Assembly: GCF_000943555.1 (NCBI RefSeq)
Contig: NZ_JTDV01000011.1
Span: forward strand, 1 to 64,000
Direction: 5' to 3'
DNA from: Neotamlana nanhaiensis
GTDB lineage: Bacteria; Bacteroidota; Bacteroidia; Flavobacteriales; Flavobacteriaceae
DNA length: 64,000 bases
Part shown: piece by piece, positions 34,886 to 42,733 of the stretch
Position numbering within the stretch: position 1 is the first letter of the stretch
Layout: every line of letters starts with the position of its first letter
Program-made: the position numbers and the translations under genes
Notes under the pieces: model-generated
What the model was told of the DNA's origin: nothing
Seen by the model: the letters and a program-made list of their open reading frames with translations, nothing else
Database searches by the model: none

Positions 34886-35632
34886 ATGAAAATATTAGTT
34901 TGTATTAGTCATGTTCCAGACACGACTTCTAAAATAAATTTCACCGATGGCGACACCAAATTCGATACCAACGGTGTACAGTTTGTAATTAACCCAAATG
35001 ACGAGTTTGGCCTTACAAGAGCCATGTGGTTTAAAGAAAAACAAGGCGCTAGTGTAACGGTTGTTAACGTTGGCGGACCAGAAACAGAACCAACTTTACG
35101 AAAAGCATTAGCTATTGGTGCCGATGAAGCTATTCGCGTAAATACTGCTGCCACAGACGGTTTTACGGTTGCAAAACAATTGGCAAGCGTTATTGAAAAC
35201 GGTGGTTACGATTTAGTTATAGCTGGTAGAGAATCTATTGACTATAACGGAGGTATGGTTCCAGGTATGATTGCTGGTTTAACCCAAGCTAACTTTGTGA
35301 ATAATTGTATTGGGCTTGAGGTTGATGGCTCTTCAGCAAAAGCAATACGCGAAATTGATGGTGGTAAAGAAACCATTTCTACAACATTACCACTAGTAAT
35401 TGGGGGACAAAAAGGTTTGGTTGAAGAAAGCGATTTACGCATACCAAACATGCGCGGTATTATGATGGCTAGAAAAAAGCCATTAACGGTTGCTGAGCCT
35501 GTTGATGCGATAGCGCAAACCACATCGGTAACTTTTGAAAAACCAGCTCCAAAAGGCGCCGTAACTTTAGTTGCTCCAGATAATTTAGATGAATTAGTGA
35601 ATTTACTTCATAACGAAGCTAAGGTGATTTAG
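34886..35632 (+). CDS. etfB: electron transfer flavoprotein, beta subunit
   Basis: 248 residues. MKILVCISHVPDT at the N-terminus, INPNDEFGLTRAM, RKALAIGADEAIRV and GRESIDYNGGMVPGMIAGL are EtfB motifs; AMP rather than FAD is bound by this subunit in classical ETF. With EtfA it carries electrons from acyl-CoA dehydrogenases to the quinone pool. The gap to etfA (104 bases) contains two hairpins. Confidence 0.96.
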   Translation: MKILVCISHVPDTTSKINFTDGDTKFDTNGVQFVINPNDEFGLTRAMWFKEKQGASVTVVNVGGPETEPTLRKALAIGADEAIRVNTAATDGFTVAKQLASVIENGGYDLVIAGRESIDYNGGMVPGMIAGLTQANFVNNCIGLEVDGSSAKAIREIDGGKETISTTLPLVIGGQKGLVEESDLRIPNMRGIMMARKKPLTVAEPVDAIAQTTSVTFEKPAPKGAVTLVAPDNLDELVNLLHNEAKVI

Positions 35633-35644
35633 TGCTATTAAATC

Positions 35645-35717
35645 ATTCCGAATTTAACTACGGAATCTTTTTAAACACTTTATGAGTATTAATAAGTTCC
35701 TGAAAAATAATCAGGAA
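35645..35717 (+). other. two hairpins in the etfB-etfA gap
   Basis: ATTCCG/CGGAAT (35645-35650, 35661-35666) followed by CTTTTTT-like sequence, and TTCCTGA/TCAGGAA (35697-35703, 35711-35717) ending 19 bases before the etfA ATG. They could attenuate or protect the mRNA and so set the ratio of the two subunits. Confidence 0.4.
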
Positions 35718-35736
35718 AAAATTTAGAAAAATTATT

Positions 35737-36696
35737 ATGTCAGTTTTAGTATATACAGAATCAGAACAAGGTGTATTTAAAAAAGCAGCTTTCGAGGTTG
35801 CAAGTTACGCCAAGGCCGTAGCATCCGATTTAGGAACCACAGTTACAGCCGTTTCAATAAATGCCAATGATACCAGCGCTCTAGCGGCTTATGGTGTAGA
35901 TAAAGTTTTAAACGTAAAAAACGATGCTTTAAACAGTTTTAATGCCAATGCCTTTGCGCAAGTTATTAAACAAGCTGCCGAACAAGAAAATGCACAAGTG
36001 GTTGTAGTAAGTTCTTCGGCAGACAGCAAGTATTTAGCACCATTGTTATCGGTTAGTTTAAATGCTGGTTACGCTTCAAACGTTATTGCAAAACCAGAAA
36101 GCACGAGTCCGTTTAAAGTAAAACGAACCGCCTTTACAAACAAAGCTTTCGAGATTACCGAAATTAATTCAGAAATAAAAATTGTTGGTGTTTCCAATAA
36201 TGCCTTTGGTTTAGTTGAATCTAGTGGTAGCGCTTCCGCGGAAGACTTCTCGCCTGCCATTCCTGAGTTAGGAGTAAGCGTAGAATCGGTTGATAAAGCC
36301 ACAGACAAAGTAAGTATTGCCGATGCCGAAATAGTAGTTTCGGGTGGTCGCGGATTAAAAGGCCCTGAAAACTGGGGTATGGTTGAAGAATTAGCAGATG
36401 TTTTAGGTGCTGCCACAGCATGCTCAAAACCAGTATCAGATTTAGGATGGCGCCCTCATAGCGAACACGTTGGGCAAACTGGTAAACCAGTAGCATCAAA
36501 CCTTTATATAGCCATTGGTATTTCTGGAGCTATTCAGCATTTAGCAGGTATAAACGCATCAAAAGTAAAAGTTGTAATTAATACCGATCCAGAAGCTCCT
36601 TTCTTTAAGGCTGCCGATTATGGCGTTGTTGGAGATGCTTTTGAGGTGGTTCCTGCCTTAATTGAAAAATTAAAAGCGTTTAAAGCTCAACAATAA
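35737..36696 (+). CDS. etfA: electron transfer flavoprotein, alpha subunit
   Basis: 319 residues. The C-terminal FAD domain is complete: VVSGGRGLKGPENWGMVEELAD, DLGWRPHSEHVGQTGK, LYIAIGISGAIQHLAG and the VINTDPEAPFFKAADYGVVGD block. It pairs with EtfB. The N-terminal half is the usual Rossmann-like domain. No dehydrogenase gene lies next to it. Confidence 0.97.
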   Translation: MSVLVYTESEQGVFKKAAFEVASYAKAVASDLGTTVTAVSINANDTSALAAYGVDKVLNVKNDALNSFNANAFAQVIKQAAEQENAQVVVVSSSADSKYLAPLLSVSLNAGYASNVIAKPESTSPFKVKRTAFTNKAFEITEINSEIKIVGVSNNAFGLVESSGSASAEDFSPAIPELGVSVESVDKATDKVSIADAEIVVSGGRGLKGPENWGMVEELADVLGAATACSKPVSDLGWRPHSEHVGQTGKPVASNLYIAIGISGAIQHLAGINASKVKVVINTDPEAPFFKAADYGVVGDAFEVVPALIEKLKAFKAQQ

Positions 36697-36724
36697 ATAT
36701 AATTTTTATAAATTGTATTGTTCG

Positions 36725-36801
36725 AAAGAACTGATTAAATTAGCATTTTATCATAAAACTACGATTTGTAGTTGGTAAAGTCCTAATTTAAACAGTTCTT
36801 T
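36725..36801. repeat. 77-bp nested inverted repeat upstream of the bifunctional-nuclease gene
   Basis: Outer arms AAAGAACTGATTAAATTAG (36725-36743) and CTAATTTAAACAGTTCTTT (36783-36801) are complementary at 18 of 19 positions. Inside them is a second hairpin, AACTAC/GTAGTT (36757-36762, 36768-36773). The whole occupies most of the etfA-36817 gap and ends 15 bases before the next ATG. It could be a structured mRNA leader, a terminator of the etf operon, or a small mobile (MITE-like) element. Confidence 0.75.
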
Positions 36802-36816
36802 GCGTTTTAATAAATT

Positions 36817-37437
36817 ATGAGTTTAGTAAGATTAAATATAAAAGGTATATCGTACAGCCAAACCCAAAACGGTGCTTATGCCTTAATTTTAAATGAAGTA
36901 GAAGGAGATCGTAAACTTCCTATTGTAATTGGTGCTTTCGAGGCACAATCTATCGCCATCGCTCTTGAAAAAGAAATTAGCCCACCACGACCATTAACCC
37001 ACGATTTATTTAAAAATTTCGCCGACAGATTCGATATTGTTGTAAAACAAGTTATTATTCATAAACTAGTTGATGGTGTATTTTACTCTAGTTTAATTTG
37101 CGAACGCGATAAAATTGAAGAAATTATTGATGCCAGAACTAGTGATGCAATTGCATTAGCACTACGTTTTCAAGCGCCAATTTTTACCTATAAAAACATT
37201 CTTGATAAAGCGGGTATTTACCTAAAAGTAAACCCTAAAAAAGAAGATGAAAACGAAGAACAGGACAGCGTTTTAATGGACGAATTAGTGGCCAACGAAT
37301 TAGAACCTTCTCAACCAAGCGAAAGCCTTATATCTAAAACTTTAGAAGAACTTCATAAATTATTAGACGAAGCAGTTGCAAACGAAGATTACGAAAAAGC
37401 AGCACATATTCGCGACGAAATATCTAAACGAGAATAA
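36817..37437 (+). CDS. bifunctional nuclease domain (DUF151) + UVR motif protein
   Basis: 206 residues. Residues 1-130 match the DUF151/bifunctional nuclease domain: NGAYALILNEVEGDRKLPIVIG, FEAQSIAIALE, RPLTHDLF and DARTSDAIALALRFQAPIF. The last 40 residues (KTLEELHKLLDEAVANEDYEKAAHIRDEI) form a UvrB/UvrC-type helical motif. The family is named for a plant protein with DNase/RNase activity; the bacterial role is not established. Its leader is the nested inverted repeat at 36725-36801. The transporter gene follows after 16 bases. Confidence 0.85.
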   Translation: MSLVRLNIKGISYSQTQNGAYALILNEVEGDRKLPIVIGAFEAQSIAIALEKEISPPRPLTHDLFKNFADRFDIVVKQVIIHKLVDGVFYSSLICERDKIEEIIDARTSDAIALALRFQAPIFTYKNILDKAGIYLKVNPKKEDENEEQDSVLMDELVANELEPSQPSESLISKTLEELHKLLDEAVANEDYEKAAHIRDEISKRE

Positions 37438-37453
37438 CACCCAAAATTTAATT

Positions 37454-38959
37454 ATGAGCAAGCCGTTTTTGTACTTACTTCCATTATTTCTTCTCTTTTC
37501 AACATTAACATTTTCTCAAGATTTAGATACCATTCCACAACTCGAAGCTATAGAAACTACTGCTTCTGTAGCTAGCGATACTTTACAAGCTACAGTTGAA
37601 ACTATCACGGAAGCCTCAAACAATAATCCATCTGAAAACAGTATTATTCCTAGTCAAGGTTTTACTGTAAACAGTTTATGGCGCGGTGCTTTAGGTATGA
37701 TTACTTTGGTATTTATTGCTTTTCTATTCAGCAGTAATAAAAAAGCAATTAATTGGAAAATTGTAGGCCTTGGTTTAGCCTTTCAACTCATAATTGCAGT
37801 CGGGGTTTTAAAAGTAGACTTCGTAAAAAATATTTTTGAATTTGTTGGTAGCTTATTTGTAAGTGTGTTAGAATTTACAAGAGCAGGAAGCAAATTTTTA
37901 TTTGAAGGTTTAGTAGTTGACATGGATACCTTTGGCTATATTTTTGCCTTTCAAGTACTACCAACCATTATTTTCTTTTCAGCTTTAACATCGGTATTAT
38001 TTTATCTTGGTGTTATTCAAAAAGTAGTTAAAGGAATGGCTTGGTTGCTATCAAAAGCCTTAAAAATTTCTGGGGCTGAAAGTTTAAGCGTTGCTGGTAA
38101 CATCTTTTTAGGTCAAACCGAAGCACCGCTACTTATAAAAGCTTATTTAGAAAAAATGAATAAGTCTGAAATGCTGTTAGTAATGATTGGCGGTATGGCA
38201 ACCGTTGCTGGTGCTGTATTAGCGGCTTATATTGGCTTTTTAGGTGGTGACGATCCAGCATTACGTTTATTTTATGCAAAGCACTTACTAGCAGCTTCTG
38301 TAATGGCAGCTCCAGGTGCTATTGTTATTTCTAAAATACTATATCCGCAAACCGAAGATGTAAATACCGATGTTAGTGTATCACAAGAAAAAATAGGTTC
38401 AAACTTTTTAGATGCTATTGCTAACGGAACTACCGAAGGTTTAAAATTAGCCGTTAATGTTGGCGCTATGCTATTAGTATTCGTTGCTTTTATTGCAATG
38501 TTTAATGGCCTTTTAGGTTGGGTTGGAGATATAACGTCGTTCAACACTTGGGTTGCAAACAACACCTCTTACGAAAGCCTATCTTTAGAACTTATTTTGG
38601 GCTATATTTTTGCGCCTTTAATGTGGCTTATTGGTGTTGCTCAAGAAGATATGGCGCTTATGGGACAACTCCTAGGTATTAAACTTGCCGCAAGCGAATT
38701 TATTGGCTACATTCAATTGCGCGATTTAAAAGATGTTACAAACAGTATTCATTTAAATTATGAAAAATCGGTAATAATGGCGACCTACATGCTTTGTGGC
38801 TTTGCTAATTTTGCATCCATAGGTATTCAAATTGGTGGTATTGGCTCATTAGCTCCTGGACAACGCAAAGTATTATCGCAATTCGGAATGAAAGCCTTAA
38901 TTGGAGGTACTATTGCCTCGTTAATTTCAGCTACAATTGCTGGAATGATTATTGGGTAA
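37454..38959 (+). CDS. concentrative nucleoside transporter (NupC/CNT family)
   Basis: 501 residues from ATG 37454, chosen because it gives a signal-like N-terminus (FLYLLPLFLLFSTLTFSQ); the frame extends further upstream into the previous gene. An N-terminal polar stretch of about 60 residues, probably periplasmic, precedes the CNT core with GQTEAPLLIKAYL, MIGGMATVAGAVLAAYIGF and QIGGIGSLAPGQR. It imports nucleosides with Na+ or H+. It fits the neighbouring thyA and the deoxynucleoside kinase at 20643 in nucleotide salvage. The added N-terminal region is not typical of enterobacterial NupC. Confidence 0.92.
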   Translation: MSKPFLYLLPLFLLFSTLTFSQDLDTIPQLEAIETTASVASDTLQATVETITEASNNNPSENSIIPSQGFTVNSLWRGALGMITLVFIAFLFSSNKKAINWKIVGLGLAFQLIIAVGVLKVDFVKNIFEFVGSLFVSVLEFTRAGSKFLFEGLVVDMDTFGYIFAFQVLPTIIFFSALTSVLFYLGVIQKVVKGMAWLLSKALKISGAESLSVAGNIFLGQTEAPLLIKAYLEKMNKSEMLLVMIGGMATVAGAVLAAYIGFLGGDDPALRLFYAKHLLAASVMAAPGAIVISKILYPQTEDVNTDVSVSQEKIGSNFLDAIANGTTEGLKLAVNVGAMLLVFVAFIAMFNGLLGWVGDITSFNTWVANNTSYESLSLELILGYIFAPLMWLIGVAQEDMALMGQLLGIKLAASEFIGYIQLRDLKDVTNSIHLNYEKSVIMATYMLCGFANFASIGIQIGGIGSLAPGQRKVLSQFGMKALIGGTIASLISATIAGMIIG

Positions 38960-39016
38960 ATATCTTCTTGCTTAAAAAGACAAGTTTTAAGTTAATAACT
39001 TTATGATAAGATATAT

Positions 39017-39050
39017 AAAGCATCAAATTAAGTTTTGATGCTTTTTTATA
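39017..39050 (+). terminator. terminator after the nucleoside transporter
   Basis: Stem AAAGCATCAAA/TTTGATGCTTT (39017-39027, 39034-39044) with a six-base loop and a T run. It separates the transporter unit from thyA. Confidence 0.92.
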
Positions 39051-39087
39051 TTTTTAACCATTAAAAATTGAGTTGAATTAAATAAGA

Positions 39088-39106
39088 TTTCCACAGTTGT
39101 GGATAA
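39088..39106. promoter_or_regulatory. paired DnaA-box-like sites upstream of thyA
   Basis: TTTCCACA-GT-TGTGGATAA. The right half (39098-39106) is the exact complement of the strong DnaA box TTATCCACA; the left half has one mismatch in inverted orientation. It ends five bases before the thyA ATG, so a bound protein would block initiation of transcription or translation there. A chance match is possible. Confidence 0.4.
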
Positions 39107-39111
39107 TAAAT

Positions 39112-39936
39112 ATGAAACAATATCACGATTTAGTTAAACACGTTTTAGAACATGGAAACGAAAAAGGAGACCGCACAGGAACGGGTACCAAAAGTGTTTT
39201 TGGCTACCAAATGCGTTTCGATTTAAGCGAAGGTTTCCCTATGGTAACCACCAAAAAATTACACTTAAAATCGATAATCCATGAATTACTTTGGTTTTTA
39301 AAAGGTGATACCAACATAAATTATTTAACCGAAAATGGTGTTAGAATTTGGAATGAATGGGCTGACGAAAATGGCGATTTAGGTCCTGTTTATGGCCACC
39401 AATGGCGTAACTGGAATAGCGATGAAATAGACCAAATAAAAGAAGTTATTGAAACCTTAAAACAAAATCCTAATAGCCGTAGAATGTTGGTTTCGGCTTG
39501 GAATCCTTCGGTGTTACCAGATACATCAAAGAGTTTTAGTGAAAATGTAGCCAATGGTAAAGCTGCTTTACCACCGTGTCATGCCTTTTTTCAATTTTAT
39601 GTAGCCGATGGAAAGCTATCGTGTCAACTATACCAACGTAGTGCCGATATATTTTTAGGCGTACCTTTTAACATAGCATCATATGCCCTGTTTACAATGA
39701 TGATGGCACAAGTTTGTGGTTATCAACCTGGTGAATTTATTCACACCTTTGGTGATGCCCATATTTACAACAATCATTTTGAGCAATTGGAGTTACAATT
39801 ATCTAGAGAACCTAGACCTCTTCCAAAAATGATTCTAAACCCAAAAATAAATGATATCTTTGAGTTTACTTTTAACGATTTTACCTTAGAAAATTACAAC
39901 CCGTACCCACATATAAAAGGTGTAGTTGCCATATAA
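39112..39936 (+). CDS. thyA: thymidylate synthase
   Basis: 274 residues from ATG 39112; the frame also opens at a TTG (39097) that lies inside the DnaA-like palindrome and is rejected. [46 protein letters not shown] with the catalytic Cys, [22 protein letters not shown] and HIYNNHFEQ are classic ThyA. It methylates dUMP using methylene-tetrahydrofolate and produces dihydrofolate, the substrate of FolA (3409). Confidence 0.98.
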   Translation: MKQYHDLVKHVLEHGNEKGDRTGTGTKSVFGYQMRFDLSEGFPMVTTKKLHLKSIIHELLWFLKGDTNINYLTENGVRIWNEWADENGDLGPVYGHQWRNWNSDEIDQIKEVIETLKQNPNSRRMLVSAWNPSVLPDTSKSFSENVANGKAALPPCHAFFQFYVADGKLSCQLYQRSADIFLGVPFNIASYALFTMMMAQVCGYQPGEFIHTFGDAHIYNNHFEQLELQLSREPRPLPKMILNPKINDIFEFTFNDFTLENYNPYPHIKGVVAI

Positions 39937-39943
39937 AATCTCC

Positions 39944-40055
39944 AAGGCTGTCTACTAAAAAGTTATTAATTCTAGCTAACTAAAAAAGCTTGTTAAATTG
40001 ATTTTTAAAATTTAAAAAAAGCATATATTTTTAACCAGACTTACTAGACAGCCTT
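39944..40055. repeat. 112-bp segment bounded by inverted repeats, MITE-like
   Basis: Ends AAGGCTGTCTA (39944-39954) and TAGACAGCCTT (40045-40055) are perfect 11-bp inverted repeats, with partial match continuing inward (CTAA...TTAG type). The interior is AT-rich and non-coding. GGCTGTCT-type termini are seen at the ends of some insertion sequences, so a miniature IS derivative is possible. The same repeats could also serve as a long-loop terminator between the convergent thyA and CBM48-like genes. No clear target-site duplication. Confidence 0.5.
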
Positions 40056-40082
40056 TTTATAATGTACTTTTTTATTATTTAA

Positions 40083-40382
40083 TTAAACAGTTACAACACT
40101 ATTTTCGGCACCTGCAAAATCATTCCAAGCATAAGCATCTGCAGCCTCATCATTAGTGTAAACGGTTTCGTCGATTAAATATTTAAATTCGTATGAACTA
40201 TCTTTTTCTAAATCTATTGTACCTTTAAATGTACCACTTTTTAATTTTTTTAAAGGATTAGCCTTAGCACTCCATTTATTAAAACTCCCTACTACAGATA
40301 CCTTTTTTGCTTCATCTGGAGTAATCTCGAAAGTTACCTTACAAATTGGCTTAGATTTTAAATACTGTTTTTTAATAGACAT
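40083..40382 (-). CDS. isoamylase early-set / CBM48-like small protein
   Basis: 99 residues, no signal peptide. CKVTFEITPDEAKKVSVVGSFNKWS, GTFKGTIDLEKDSSYEFKYLID and the acidic TNDEAADAY end match the glycogen-binding early-set domain of AMPK-beta and branching enzymes. As a stand-alone cytoplasmic domain it probably binds alpha-glucan or another protein. It sits between the inverted-repeat-bounded segment (39944-40055) and copy 2 of the direct repeat (40491-40569). Confidence 0.87.
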   Translation of the reverse strand: MSIKKQYLKSKPICKVTFEITPDEAKKVSVVGSFNKWSAKANPLKKLKSGTFKGTIDLEKDSSYEFKYLIDETVYTNDEAADAYAWNDFAGAENSVVTV

Positions 40383-40405
40383 AATTTTTTATTTTTAGGT
40401 TTAAA

Positions 40406-40413
40406 CAAATTTA
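40406..40413 (-). promoter_or_regulatory. -7 box for the CBM48-like gene
   Basis: TAAATTTG on the minus strand, an exact TAnnTTTG match, 23 bases before the ATG. A TTTG lies 15 bases further upstream, closer than the usual 19-21. Confidence 0.4.
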
Positions 40414-40490
40414 TAAAATAAGTTACGACAAATTTATTACAAGTAACACTATAAGACTAAGAATTATTAATTTATCAATTTGAAGTAAAA

Positions 40491-40569
40491 ATTTTATTAC
40501 ATTTTAAAAAAATCACATCTTTTTTACCATTTCTTCAAGTTAAAAATCAGCTTTTTTACTGATTTTCAG
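40491..40569. repeat. copy 2 of the ~80-bp dispersed direct repeat
   Basis: Nearly identical to 3223-3302. Its right end covers the last codons and stop of the DUF6807 gene (Ala-Glu-Asn-Gln-stop, read on the minus strand) and the hairpin AAAATCAG/CTGATTTT that can terminate that gene. So here the sequence has a clear job, unlike copy 1. Confidence 0.85.
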
Positions 40570-41605
40570 CAAATTTCAAAAACTGTGTTTCAATATCCCT
40601 TACCGATGAAACCACTCCATTTTCAATTAAAACCCGATAACAAAACGTTATACTTTCATCCTTTTTCAAACTAAAATTCAGTTCTTCTTCTCCATTGGTA
40701 TAGGTTTTAGACCCTAACGGGTTTACAGCAAACAAACCATAATCGCGTGCCATCCAATGTGGTTCGTGATTTGGGTTTTTGGGATGCGATAAAATACTAA
40801 CCGCAACGCTATCATCATCGACCACACCTACTAACTGCATCCATTTTGCGCGCTTACCCCAAACTTCTGGGTAACCTTGAATACCATTACTATTTTTATA
40901 AAATCCGGTAGGTTTAATATTAACTAAGCTATCAACTTCTACACCAAAACGCTTGTCAATTCTTTCCGACGGCATTTCCAATTCTGTACGCACACGTATG
41001 GCGAACATGCCCTCTTTAGAATCGGTAAAAATCACATTTTTACTAACAGCTTTTAATGTAGAATTACAGGTTATACTTCTAACGTTTTTATCGCCTTTAA
41101 AACGATAAGTTGTTACTTCCTCAATAACAATCTCCTGTTTATCATTCACCCAATTTTTCTTTACGCTTAATTCGCCAACTCCACCAGATTTCATTTTTAA
41201 AAACTCCACATGATTGATGCGTCCGTAACGTGCATTCTCATTTTTAGGAACCACGGCACTATTCCAATAATCAACACCATTTACATCACCATGATTAAGC
41301 CACAATCCATAATGGTGCGGATGATCCATGCGTTCTCCTACAATGGGTTTAAAAGGAAATCCGCGAGTTATGCGCTTACCATTTGCAGTTTTTAAAGGAA
41401 AAAGTACGGGTTTTCGCAACATACTATCGGCATATAAATATGAAGTAAAATAAACCGAATCGACAAAAATATCAATACGATTTTGCGCATCATTCTTCAC
41501 AATATTTACATAATTTTTGGTAGAAATTGCTGAAGATTCGTTGCCTTGTTTACAAGAAAAACACAAACAAAACCAACAAATTAGGGTTAACAATCGAATA
41601 TACAT
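40556..41605 (-). CDS. DUF6807 (PmoA-like) lipoprotein
   Basis: 349 residues with a lipoprotein signal (LTLICWFCLCFSC). FPFKPIVGERMDHPHHYGLWLNHGDVNG (in parts) followed by YWNS is the hallmark of the DUF6807/PmoA family, beta-sandwich proteins often found in carbohydrate-use loci. The name comes from an old methane-oxygenase annotation; no such activity is implied here. His-rich DHPHHYGLW suggests metal or sugar binding. No sugar-utilisation genes are adjacent, so its role is open. Confidence 0.8.
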   Translation of the reverse strand: MYIRLLTLICWFCLCFSCKQGNESSAISTKNYVNIVKNDAQNRIDIFVDSVYFTSYLYADSMLRKPVLFPLKTANGKRITRGFPFKPIVGERMDHPHHYGLWLNHGDVNGVDYWNSAVVPKNENARYGRINHVEFLKMKSGGVGELSVKKNWVNDKQEIVIEEVTTYRFKGDKNVRSITCNSTLKAVSKNVIFTDSKEGMFAIRVRTELEMPSERIDKRFGVEVDSLVNIKPTGFYKNSNGIQGYPEVWGKRAKWMQLVGVVDDDSVAVSILSHPKNPNHEPHWMARDYGLFAVNPLGSKTYTNGEEELNFSLKKDESITFCYRVLIENGVVSSVRDIETQFLKFAENQ

Positions 41606-41646
41606 GATCTTTTTATTAGTGACTTATGAAATATACAACATATACC

Positions 41647-42087
41647 TTAACTTTTTAACTTCTGATAATAAAACGCAGGTAATAACAACAATAAAATAAT
41701 GGGTTGAATTAAAAACCGTCGGATATTAAAAAACAAATAATAATCTTCCTGTTTAGGGTTTACCACAAAATATAAATACAACAACATTAAAACCACAAAT
41801 GCAAGGCTATAAACGATTGCAGAAAATTTCACAATGCCTTTATCTTTAAAAAAAAGAAAAATAATACCTAGGCTAATAATTGTATTTAGTAAAAACCTAA
41901 ATGTGGTGTTTAATACTAATTTCGCTACTTCGCGACGCGGACTATCAATATACAAATAGTCGTTTTGAAAAAAGGTTAAATACGGGTCGTAAAACAAATC
42001 ATCTTCAAAAAACCTGACAAAAATCAAAAGCATAAAAAGCATAGAAATCATTATGTAACGCCCTGCTCTATTCATTTTTATTTTCAA
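41647..42087 (-). CDS. exosortase F-associated membrane protein
   Basis: 146 residues with four hydrophobic helices (about 10-27, 52-80, 86-108, 124-143) and a conserved FFEDDLFYDPYLTFF loop between the first two. Its start overlaps the end of xrtF by 20 bases. Position, size and topology match the small protein that accompanies XrtF in Flavobacteriaceae. It probably assists or regulates the exosortase in the inner membrane. Confidence 0.85.
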   Translation of the reverse strand: MKIKMNRAGRYIMISMLFMLLIFVRFFEDDLFYDPYLTFFQNDYLYIDSPRREVAKLVLNTTFRFLLNTIISLGIIFLFFKDKGIVKFSAIVYSLAFVVLMLLYLYFVVNPKQEDYYLFFNIRRFLIQPIILLLLLPAFYYQKLKS

Positions 42088-42619
42088 ATTTAGAAAATTG
42101 ATTTACCCAAATTACCCATAACAAAAATAGCATCCCGTAAATTATTGCTGGAAAAATTACATTATGCAAAACATGATCGTGTTCTGGATATTTATACAGT
42201 CCAATACTTAAAACAACTATGCGTAATAAGTTGACTATATAAATTAAAACACTACCAAAAACAACATAAAAAATGGTGCTTTTTAAACTACCCGAAAAAG
42301 CAACAATAAACGATACAAATAAAATAATAACACTTACCGAATTACAACCCTCTACAATTCGAGCCAAATATTTACCATTAAAAATAAGTTTCATTGAAGG
42401 CTCGTTAGGATGCGGTTGCATAAACACTTTATAGCCAAAATCGTTTAATAAAATTTCAGATTGCTTAGCCACCAAATGGGTTAAATAATCTGGGTAAAAT
42501 TTACTACCATCGCTATACTGCAAGTAAAATTTATAAGTAAACGACAAAACAGTATAAACCACTAAAAAAGTAAGTATAAACTTTACGACGCCTTTGTATT
42601 TTAAAAACAGTGTTTTCAA
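42068..42619 (-). CDS. xrtF: exosortase XrtF
   Basis: 183 residues, multi-pass membrane protein. The exosortase/archaeosortase active-site residues are present in order: Cys in VEGCNSVSVIILF, Arg in NLLRIVVLSIG and His in HDHVLHNVIFPAII. It is predicted to cleave C-terminal sorting tails of exported proteins at the membrane. The overlapping downstream gene is its usual partner. No protein in this window has an obvious PEP-CTERM-like tail, so the cargo must lie elsewhere. Confidence 0.9.
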   Translation of the reverse strand: MKTLFLKYKGVVKFILTFLVVYTVLSFTYKFYLQYSDGSKFYPDYLTHLVAKQSEILLNDFGYKVFMQPHPNEPSMKLIFNGKYLARIVEGCNSVSVIILFVSFIVAFSGSLKSTIFYVVFGSVLIYIVNLLRIVVLSIGLYKYPEHDHVLHNVIFPAIIYGMLFLLWVIWVNQFSKFENKNE

Positions 42620-42733
42620 TTAAATATTTCTTAAACCAAAACCGAAATTACAGCTTTTTAAATATTTTTGCTCGATAATCGAAACTTAATTATAAATCGA
42701 TTGATTTTAAGTATAAAATAAACCAATTTGTAT

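Noticed and set aside
39097-39111. TTG start for thyA
   Set aside because: It lies inside the DnaA-like palindrome; ATG 39112 matches ThyA N-termini.
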